Positions 53,124 to 60,800 of a stretch of DNA of 64,000 nucleotides are shown one piece after another; position 1 is the stretch's first letter, and each line of letters starts with the position of its first letter. The position numbers and the translations under genes were made by a program. The DNA is from Duganella guangzhouensis (GTDB lineage Bacteria; Pseudomonadota; Gammaproteobacteria; Burkholderiales; Burkholderiaceae_D), in NCBI RefSeq assembly GCF_009674535.1, contig NZ_WKJK01000018.1, positions 62,001 to 126,000 of the forward strand. The letters run 5' to 3'. Under the pieces are notes generated by a model. That model had not been told where the DNA came from. It saw only the letters and a program-made list of their open reading frames with translations, and made no database searches.

Positions 53124-53558
53124 TTACAGTCCTCCGCGGCGGGCGTCGAGCAGTTGGCGCACGGTTTGCATGGCGATCAGGCCGCCGCCCACCATATAGG
53201 CCAGCGGCGTGTGACCGCCGAAAATCTGATTGCTGTTGGACAGGCCGACCCATTCATCGGCCAGCTTGTCGCCGTACAGGATGTGCAGTGCCTTGTAGAT
53301 GCCCAGCAGGTAGGAAATGCGCGTGATGCAGTCGACTTCCAGCGTGCGCTCGGGGTTCTTTTTCCAATCGTAGTAGGTGCTGTTGGACAGGCCGCCGAGC
53401 AGCTGGCGCGCGTCCTCGTCGCGCACCTTCCAGGTGGCGACCAGCTTGAAAAAGCCCTTCAGGGCCGACTTGGACAGGCGTTCGCGCTCGGCCTTGGCGT
53501 TGAGATCCACCATGACGGTGGGCTCGAAGCGGCTGCGGGGGTAGGCATAGTTCAGCAT
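53124..53558 (-). CDS. Xre/MbcA/ParS-type antitoxin
   Basis: A 144-residue antitoxin for the RES toxin. The N-terminal half (SKSALKGFFKLVATWKVRDE, then LLGGLSNSTYYDWKK) is an Xre-like DNA-binding region, and the C-terminal MbcA/ParS/Xre domain (YGDKLADEWVGLSNSNQIFG, then GHTPLAYMVGGG) is the toxin-binding part. ATG 53558 has GGAGGA five bases upstream and was chosen over 53597, which would lie within the promoter. Confidence 0.9.
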   Translation of the reverse strand: MLNYAYPRSRFEPTVMVDLNAKAERERLSKSALKGFFKLVATWKVRDEDARQLLGGLSNSTYYDWKKNPERTLEVDCITRISYLLGIYKALHILYGDKLADEWVGLSNSNQIFGGHTPLAYMVGGGLIAMQTVRQLLDARRGGL

Positions 53559-53574
53559 AAATCCTCCGATAATG

Positions 53575-53608
53575 GAGTATTTATACTCTTTTTTCATATT
53601 TCTTGCAA
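53575..53608 (-). promoter_or_regulatory. Promoter and operator of the Xre-RES-DUF2288 operon
   Basis: On the minus strand TTGCAA (53608-53603) and TATAAA (53585-53580) are separated by 17 bp. The -10 box lies inside a palindrome GAGTAT-TT-ATACTC (53575-53588 on the plus strand), a likely operator for the antitoxin. Autoregulation is the rule for such operons. Confidence 0.65.
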
Positions 53609-53618
53609 GGGCGACCTG

Positions 53619-54791
53619 CTACGGCATCTCGGTCCAGTCGTTTTTGGCGGTGTTGATATCGGCCAGCTTTTCGGCGTCCGCCGGGCTAAGCTCTTCGCCG
53701 CTGGTGGGGTAAGCCTGATCGAAATAGTTGTTATTGAGGTTTTTCTTGGCGCGGATCTGCGTGTTGGGGACTACCGTCGGCGTGTAATACTCATCCGCCT
53801 TGGAGTAGGCGGCGATGAGGGTATTGTCGTCGAAATCCTCGAACACATCGCGCAGTTCATCGACAGTAGTCTCGGCCGGCCACTGGGTCTTGGTGGTGTC
53901 CAGCCCCGGCGTTGTCGGCATGCCGCGCAGGGTGTGCTTGCGTGCGAAGTGGCCGATGCGGTAGCTTTGCTGCTGCGTGCCGATGGCTTCGTACACATCA
54001 TTGCCTGGCGCGGCTTCCTTGGCGAAATGGGCCAGCATGCCCAGCAGCCCTTCGCGCGGTCGCTGCGCTTCCAGTTCCTGCAGGGTGGCGAAGTCCGGCC
54101 GATTGTCCTCCAGCCAGCCGAGTACGGTCGCCGACCAGCTGCCTAGCCAATGAATCAGTTTCTGCACCTCGGCGTCCGCAATGCCCATCTGCGCGCTGAC
54201 GATACCGGCAAAAGACGGATAATGTTCGCAGATTGTGCCGAGCGCGCCAATGGCGGTGTAGGCGGGATTGGTCGACATGGCAATCACCAGCGCCCGCACT
54301 GGAGGAATCGGCGTGCCAACCATACTTTCCACCAATTCATTGTTCAATCCTTTTAATACCATGCCTTCCAGGCTGCCGCCATGCAAGGTGACGAATACGT
54401 TGGCCAGACTGTAGTAATGCGGGGACAGCTGGTTCAGTATTGCCAGCCGCACCGCCCGGGTGGCATGGTTGGCGACGATCAGTCTGAAGAAATCACTGGA
54501 CAATTTTTTTGCCGACTGCAAGGCGACGACCCAGCCACCGAAGATGGATTGCCAGGTATCGGCTTCGTCATCGGTGTAGCCAAGGTCCTTGATCTGGTCT
54601 TTCTTGGTCCGCACCATTTGCGTGACCGCCATGGCCTGTATGGTCGCCAGCTGCTGTTGCCGGGCACTCTGGTTGGCCATACGCTGCAGCGTATGCAGGT
54701 GCGCGATGTCTGGCCGTTGGTCTGGCATCGTGGCGGCATCGCGATGCGGCCGGCGTGAAGCCGGGGAGTGCTGATGGATAGCAGTTTGCAT
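53619..54791 (-). CDS. Unrecognised protein with an injection-system-cargo-like N-terminus
   Basis: A 390-residue protein without signal peptide. The first ~60 residues are basic and flexible and include LQRMANQSARQQQLATIQAM, which resembles the LQxMANxSPQxxQLxxxQAM leader found in proteins linked to extracellular contractile injection systems, often with DUF4157. The DUF4157 peptidase motif itself is absent. Residues about 65-260 are helical (KKLSSDFFRLIVANHATRAV; LHWLGSW-like HWLGSWSATVLGWL), and the last ~130 residues are polar with many Asn and Asp. It stands alone between recJ and the toxin-antitoxin operon, with AGGGGG upstream of ATG. Function not known. Confidence 0.6.
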   Translation of the reverse strand: MQTAIHQHSPASRRPHRDAATMPDQRPDIAHLHTLQRMANQSARQQQLATIQAMAVTQMVRTKKDQIKDLGYTDDEADTWQSIFGGWVVALQSAKKLSSDFFRLIVANHATRAVRLAILNQLSPHYYSLANVFVTLHGGSLEGMVLKGLNNELVESMVGTPIPPVRALVIAMSTNPAYTAIGALGTICEHYPSFAGIVSAQMGIADAEVQKLIHWLGSWSATVLGWLEDNRPDFATLQELEAQRPREGLLGMLAHFAKEAAPGNDVYEAIGTQQQSYRIGHFARKHTLRGMPTTPGLDTTKTQWPAETTVDELRDVFEDFDDNTLIAAYSKADEYYTPTVVPNTQIRAKKNLNNNYFDQAYPTSGEELSPADAEKLADINTAKNDWTEMP

Positions 54792-54858
54792 GGCACAGTT
54801 CCCCCTGAAAATGGATATCCGTGACGCTACTCCAGAACGGCCGCCATGGCAATCGTAC

Positions 54859-56553
54859 TCAGGCTGGTTCCGCGTGCTCCACCAGCAGCTGCACCTTGGT
54901 GACGCCGTTGTACTCGTTGGCGTCCAGCCGGAAGGCGACGCGGGCGCGATCGCCCAGCGCGTCGGTATGGCCGAACCAGATGGCGTCGTAGCGGGCGCCG
55001 TTCTTTTCCAGCAGCAGTTTGAGGTGGCGTTCTTTCAGAATGCGCTGGCTGACCACGCGGAATTCGTCGCAGAACACTGGCGGCGCAAAGCCCTGGCCCC
55101 ATACCTGGCCATCCAGCTCGGCGATGAAGCTGGTGCTGTAGTAGGCGTCTTCCAGCGGGCCGTCGGTTTCGATCACGCGTTCCAGCTGTTGCTGGCTCAG
55201 CCAGGAACGGCCGACTTCCTCGAAGGCGGCGGCAAAGGCGTCGAAGGCGTCGGCGCGCAGGGTCAGGCCGGCGGCCATGGCGTGGCCGCCGAATTTGTCG
55301 ATCAGCGACGGCGCCTTTTTGTACACCAGGTCCAGCGCGTCGCGCAGATGGAAGCCGGGGATGGAGCGGCCGGAGCCCTTGATCCAGCCCTCGGCGCCAG
55401 GCGCGAAGGTGATGGTTGGCCGGTAGAATTTCTCTTTCAGGCGCGAGGCCACGATGCCGATCACGCCCTGGTGCCAGCTATCGTCGAACACGCAGATGGT
55501 GCTGCTTTCGGCCGGTTCGAAGGCGTCCAGGTGCAGCAGGGCGGTGTCCTGCATGTCGGCTTCGATCTCGCGCCGTTTCAGGTTGATGTCGTTGAGCTGC
55601 TGCGCCAGTTGCCAGGCGCGGCCCTCGTCGTCGGTGATCAGGCATTCGATCCCCAGCGACATGTCTTCCAGCCGGCCGGCCGCGTTCAGGCGCGGGCCGA
55701 GCGCGAAACCGAGGTCGAACGGATTGGCGCTGCGCGCTTCGCGGCCGGCGACGCGGAACAGCGCCGCCACGCCGGCGTGCATGCGGCCGGCGCGCATGCG
55801 CTTCAAGCCCTGCGCCACCAGAATGCGGTTGTTGGCGTCCAGTTTGACCACGTCGGCCACCGTGCCCAGCGCCACCAGGTCCAACAAATTATCTAGTTTC
55901 GGCTGCGGTTGCGTCTCGTACGCGCCGCGCTTGCGCAATTCCGCCCGCAGCGCCAGCAGCACGTAAAACATCACGCCGACACCGGCGATGTGCTTGCTGG
56001 GGAAGCCGCATTCCGGCTGGTTGGGATTGACGATCACGCGCGCCGCCGGCAGGGTATCGGCCGGCAGGTGGTGGTCGGTCACCACCACTTCGATGCCGCG
56101 CTGGTTGGCGGCGGCCACGCCGTCAATGCTGGCGATGCCGTTGTCCACCGTGATGATGATGTCCGGCTGCTTTTCGCGCGCGGTCAGCTCGACAATTTCC
56201 GGCGTCAGGCCATAGCCGTACTCGAAGCGATTCGGCACGATGAAGTCGATATCGGCGCCCATCGCGCGCAGGCCGCGCAGCGCCACGGCGCAGGCGGTGG
56301 CGCCGTCGCAATCGTAGTCGGCCACGATCACCATGCGCTTGCGGGCGGCGATGGCGTCGGCCAGGAACACGGCGGCGGCATCGATGTGCAGCAGGCCCGA
56401 TGGCGGAATCATGGCGGTCAGCTCGCTCGACAGCTCTTTCACATCGGTCAGGCCGCGCGCAGCGTACAGGCGCGCCAGCACGGGGTGGACGCCGTTCTGG
56501 CGCAGCATTTCGGATTCGCGGAACGGGTAGGAACGGGTGGCGATGCGGGTCAT
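54859..56553 (-). CDS. recJ: Single-stranded-DNA-specific exonuclease RecJ
   Basis: A 564-residue 5'-3' exonuclease in recombination and mismatch repair. The DHH phosphoesterase motifs are VIVADYDCDGATACAVA, IIITVDNGIASIDG and VVVTDHHLPAD, followed by VNPNQPECGFPSKHIAGVGV and the DHHA1 region (GVIGIVASRLKEKFYRPTI, GSGRSIPGFHLRDAL, FGGHAMAAGLTL). The C-terminal OB domain completes it. Its ATG overlaps the rpfE-like stop codon (ATGA). Confidence 0.95.
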   Translation of the reverse strand: MTRIATRSYPFRESEMLRQNGVHPVLARLYAARGLTDVKELSSELTAMIPPSGLLHIDAAAVFLADAIAARKRMVIVADYDCDGATACAVALRGLRAMGADIDFIVPNRFEYGYGLTPEIVELTAREKQPDIIITVDNGIASIDGVAAANQRGIEVVVTDHHLPADTLPAARVIVNPNQPECGFPSKHIAGVGVMFYVLLALRAELRKRGAYETQPQPKLDNLLDLVALGTVADVVKLDANNRILVAQGLKRMRAGRMHAGVAALFRVAGREARSANPFDLGFALGPRLNAAGRLEDMSLGIECLITDDEGRAWQLAQQLNDINLKRREIEADMQDTALLHLDAFEPAESSTICVFDDSWHQGVIGIVASRLKEKFYRPTITFAPGAEGWIKGSGRSIPGFHLRDALDLVYKKAPSLIDKFGGHAMAAGLTLRADAFDAFAAAFEEVGRSWLSQQQLERVIETDGPLEDAYYSTSFIAELDGQVWGQGFAPPVFCDEFRVVSQRILKERHLKLLLEKNGARYDAIWFGHTDALGDRARVAFRLDANEYNGVTKVQLLVEHAEPA

Positions 56554-57590
56554 GGTTGCTTCAACAGGGAATCAAGGGAGGGCTTGCGCCAGAATTTGCG
56601 CAGCGCGGCGCGGCTGCAGTCGGCCGTGGTCCAGCCGTCGCGGTGGCTCAGCACCAGTTGCAGGCTGTCGATGCGGCCGTCCTTGAGCGCGGCCAGCAGC
56701 GGCGCCAGCCAGTCTTGCTCGATGCGCTGCATGCGTGCCAGCCAGTCGGCCCAGTCGCCCACCTGGGCCGGCGCGATCAAATCGCCCAGCATGGCGAGGC
56801 CCGGCTGGGCGATCAGTTGCGCCGCATCGGGCTGACGCAGCTCCGGCGATGCCAGCGCCGCCATCCATGGCGTGCCGCCGGCCACCGCCAGCCGGCCCTG
56901 TGGCGCGGCCGGTCCGGCACCGCCCCACAGCCAGCAGGAATTCACCGGCTGCAGGCCGCGCGCCTGGCGCGCCTGATTGATCGGATGTTCATGCCACAGC
57001 ATTTGCACTTCATTCTGCAGCTTGCGGAAGGCGCGCGCATGCGTGCCTTCGGGCAGCCAGTCGCTCATGCTCTGGGTGGTGGTGGCGTCCGGCGAGGCGA
57101 CGCACATGTCGGTCCAGTCGTCGGCGCGCATGAACCACAGGCCTGGCGCGCCGTGCAGCAGGGTGTAGCCGAGTTCTTCGAAATAGGGGCGGGCGAGCTC
57201 GTACAGGCCGCGCGAATCCGCTTCGCTCAGTTGCACCCCGCGCAGGTCGGACAGCAGCAAATGGGTGCGCGAAATCTGCACATGGGTCGGCTGCAGCATA
57301 AACCAGTAGCCTTCGGCGGCTTCGGCAGCCAGTCCGCAACCGCGCATCACGGCGGTGGCCAGCGGTGCGCTGGCGTTGGGTTGGGTGGCGGCCGGCGCCA
57401 AGCCCAGCGCGTGACTCAGCCAGGCTTCGTGCGGCAACACGCGGCTGTCGTTGTCAAAGCTACTATATTGCAAGTTGCTGTGGCGTGTGAACAACGTTTC
57501 CAATGCTGGCATTTTGAGTGCGCGCAGCAGGTCTTTCCCCAGCTCAAGTGGCGGTAAACCAAAGGGTATCAAGAGTGAAATAGCGGTCAT
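56550..57590 (-). CDS. RpfE-like protein
   Basis: A 346-residue cytoplasmic protein of the family annotated as RpfE in Xanthomonas, where the gene lies in the rpf cluster with recJ, prfB and lysS; the biochemical role is not known. Conserved features include the start LLIPFGLPPLELG, LPHEAWLSHALGL, WLPEGTHARAFRKLQNEVQM and PVNSCWLWGGG-like NSCWLWGGAGP. ATG 57590 was chosen because relatives begin at the hydrophobic LLIPF strand; ATG 57608 is possible. It is coupled to recJ. Confidence 0.78.
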   Translation of the reverse strand: MTAISLLIPFGLPPLELGKDLLRALKMPALETLFTRHSNLQYSSFDNDSRVLPHEAWLSHALGLAPAATQPNASAPLATAVMRGCGLAAEAAEGYWFMLQPTHVQISRTHLLLSDLRGVQLSEADSRGLYELARPYFEELGYTLLHGAPGLWFMRADDWTDMCVASPDATTTQSMSDWLPEGTHARAFRKLQNEVQMLWHEHPINQARQARGLQPVNSCWLWGGAGPAAPQGRLAVAGGTPWMAALASPELRQPDAAQLIAQPGLAMLGDLIAPAQVGDWADWLARMQRIEQDWLAPLLAALKDGRIDSLQLVLSHRDGWTTADCSRAALRKFWRKPSLDSLLKQP

Positions 57591-57854
57591 GCCGAGATTG
57601 TAGGGCATAGCGCCGATATCATGAATTAATTCTTTGAGGAAACAAGAGTTTCGAAAACACCACAAAAGATGTACAAACTTAATTTTTGTAAGCAATTGTT
57701 ATGTATAATTGCGACAACTTACATGTACTAAAGGCATTACTTAAAGTTGCGTAATGTCTGCTTTACCCCGTTGTACCAGCCACTGCCTACCCAAACAGCG
57801 TAGAGCCGTGCGGACCGACTTATAACTCCAACAACATCCTTTGGAAGGCCCTGT
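57591..57854. other. AT-rich divergent control region before the giant repeat protein
   Basis: 264 bp between rpfE-like and the giant repeat gene. Bases 57620-57740 are much richer in A and T than the flanks. TATAAT at 57704-57709 is a candidate -10 for the giant gene, about 145 bp before its start, which would leave a long 5' leader; no good -35 pairs with it. GGAAGG lies nine bases before the ATG at 57855. No small gene was seen. Confidence 0.4.
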
Positions 57855-60800
57855 ATGAGCTCGATCAGCGTAGCTACCACTATTCACATTTGCGAAGATA
57901 CTGACGGTACCTTCGAAATCCGCGATATCCTGGCCGCCGCCGGCTACACCAGCACCAACACGCTGAAAATCAGCGCCTTGTCGGTGGTACTGCCGGACGG
58001 CACCATCTCGACCAAGGACACGCCGCTGTTCGGCAAAGTCGATCTGGACACGATTTACGTGCGTCCGGGCCAGTGGGCGACCAACTACAACGGCAAGTTC
58101 GCGACCTTTGAGCTGGTGGTGGACCAGGGTTCGACCAACTCCAATAGCGTCACGCTGAGCCTGCAAGTGGTGGTGGACCCGGTCAACGACGCGCCAACCG
58201 GCGCCGACAAGACCTTCAACCTCAGCAATGGCGGCGCCGTGGTGCTGGCGCAGAGCGATTTCGGCTTCGTTGACGCGGTCGAGCATGATGCCTTCCAGTC
58301 GGTCATCATCACCTCGCTGCCGGTGGCCGGCCAGCTGATGCTGAACGGCAGCGCGATCGCCGTGGGCGCGGAAGTCTCCGCCGCCGACATCGCCGCTGGC
58401 AAGCTGAGCTTTGTGCCTAGCCAGAGCACCTCGGGCAGCTTCGACGTCGGCTTCAAAGTGCGCGATGCCGGCGGCCTGGTGGGCTGCGGCGCGGCCGATA
58501 CCAGCGCCACCCCGAATTACCTGACCTTCAAGCTGCCGCAGGCGCATCTGGGCGACACCGTGTGGGAAGACCTCAACGGCAACGGCGTGCAGGACAGCGG
58601 CGAAGCGGGCATCGCCGGCGTTACCGTGCAGCTGAAGGACAGCGGCGGCAACGTGGTGACCACCACCACCACCGACGCCAGCGGCAAATACCACTTCGAC
58701 GTCAGCGCCGGCACTTATTCGGTCACCGTGCAGACGCCAGCCGGCTACGCCGTCACCAGCCAAGGGCAGGGCGGCAATGGCGCCACCGACAGCGACGTTG
58801 ATGCCAGCGGCAATAGCGGCAGCATTGTGCTGACGCCGGGCCAGACCAATAACGATGTCGATGCCGGCCTCTACCGTCCAGTGTCGCTGGGCGACACCGT
58901 GTGGTACGACACCAACCGCAATGGCGTGCAGGACAGCGGCGAAGCCGGCGTGGCCGGCGTCAAGGTCACGCTGCTGGACGCCAATGGCCAGGCCGTGGGC
59001 GCCAGCGTCACCACCGATGCCAACGGTCACTACCAGTTCAGCAACCTGAAGCCGGGCATCTACAGCGTGCAGTTCGACAAGACCAGCCTGCCGGACCACT
59101 ACTACTTCACCAGCGCCGGCCAGGGCGGTGACCTGACCAAGGATTCCGACGCCAACGTCAACACCGGCGCCACCGCGCAAGTCACGCTGAATTCGGGCGA
59201 CAGCTACCAGCATCTCGACGCCGGCATCGTGGTGCAACAAGCCACCGTGGGTGACCGCGTGTGGGAAGACAAGAACGGCAATGGCGTGCAGGACAGCGGC
59301 GAAGCGGGCATCGATGGCGCCACCGTACAGCTGAAAGACAGCAACGGCAATGTGGTGCAGACCGTGGTCAGCCATGACGGCGGCCAGTACAGCTTTACCG
59401 TCGATCCCGGCACCTACACCGTGTCGGTGGCGGCGCCGTCCGGCTACACCTTCACCGGCAGCGGCAAGGGCGGCAATGGCGCGCTGGACAGCGATGTCGA
59501 TGCCAGCGGCAACGCCAGCGTCACGCTGGTTGCGGGCGAAACCAATAACAACATCGACGCCGGCGTCTACCGTCCAGCCTCGCTGAGCCAGATCGTCTGG
59601 TTCGACGCCGACCGTGACGGTCGTCTGGACAATGGCGAGACCGGCGCCGCCGGCGTTAGTGTGTTGCTGCTGGATGCCAACGGCAATCCAGTGCCTGGCG
59701 CGGTTGCCACTACCGACGCCAACGGCCACTACCAGTTCACCAATCTGCCGCCAGGCACTTACAGCGTGCAATTCGACAAGAGCACGCTGCCGACCGGCTA
59801 CGACTTCACCTCAGCCGCCAGCGGCGCGCCGGGCAACGGCGGCTCCGACGCCGACACCGGCACCGGCAAGACCGCGCAGGTGACGCTGGTGTCCGGCCAG
59901 GACCTGACGCTGCGCGCCGGCCTGGTGATACAGCAGGCCACGCTGGGCGACCGCGTGTGGGAAGACACTAACGGCAACGGCGTGCAGGATAGCGGCGAAG
60001 CCGGCATCGTTGGCGTCAAGGTCGACCTGAAAGATGTCAACGGCAATGTGGTGCAGACCACCACCACCGGTACCGACGGCAAGTACAGCTTCACCGTCGA
60101 TCCTGGCAAGTACACGGTCTCGGTCACCGCGCCAACCGGCATGACTGCCACCACCCAGCACGCCGGCGCCGATGGCGTCGACAGCGACATCAATGTCAAC
60201 GGCCAGAGCGACCAGGTGACGCTGACCCCTGGCTCCACCAACAACAATGTCGATGCCGGCTTCTATAAGGCAGTCACGCTGGGCGACCGCGTCTGGTACG
60301 ACAGCAACCGCAACGGCGTGCAGGACAGCGGCGAGACCGGCGTGGCCGGCGTCAAGGTGCTGCTGCTGGACGCCAACGGCAATCCGACCGGCACCACCGC
60401 CACCACCGATGCCAACGGCAACTACAGCTTCACCAATCTGAAGCCAGGCACTTACAGCGTGCAGTTCGACAAGAGCTCGCTGCCGGCCAACTATGTGTTC
60501 ACCAGCGCCGATCAGGGCAGCAACGACGCCAAGGATTCGGACGCCAACATCACCACCGGCACCACCGCCAGCGTGACCTTGGCCTCGGGCGGCGTCAACA
60601 ATGACATGGACGCCGGCATTGTGGTGGTCCAGGCCAAGCTGGGCGACACCGTGTGGGAAGACAAGAACGGCAACGGCGTGCAGGACAGCGGCGAAGCCGG
60701 CATCGCCGGCGTCACCGTGCAGCTGAAGGACAGCACCGGCAAAGTGGTGCAGACCACCACCACCGCGGCCGACGGCAAGTACAGCTTCACCGCCGATCCT

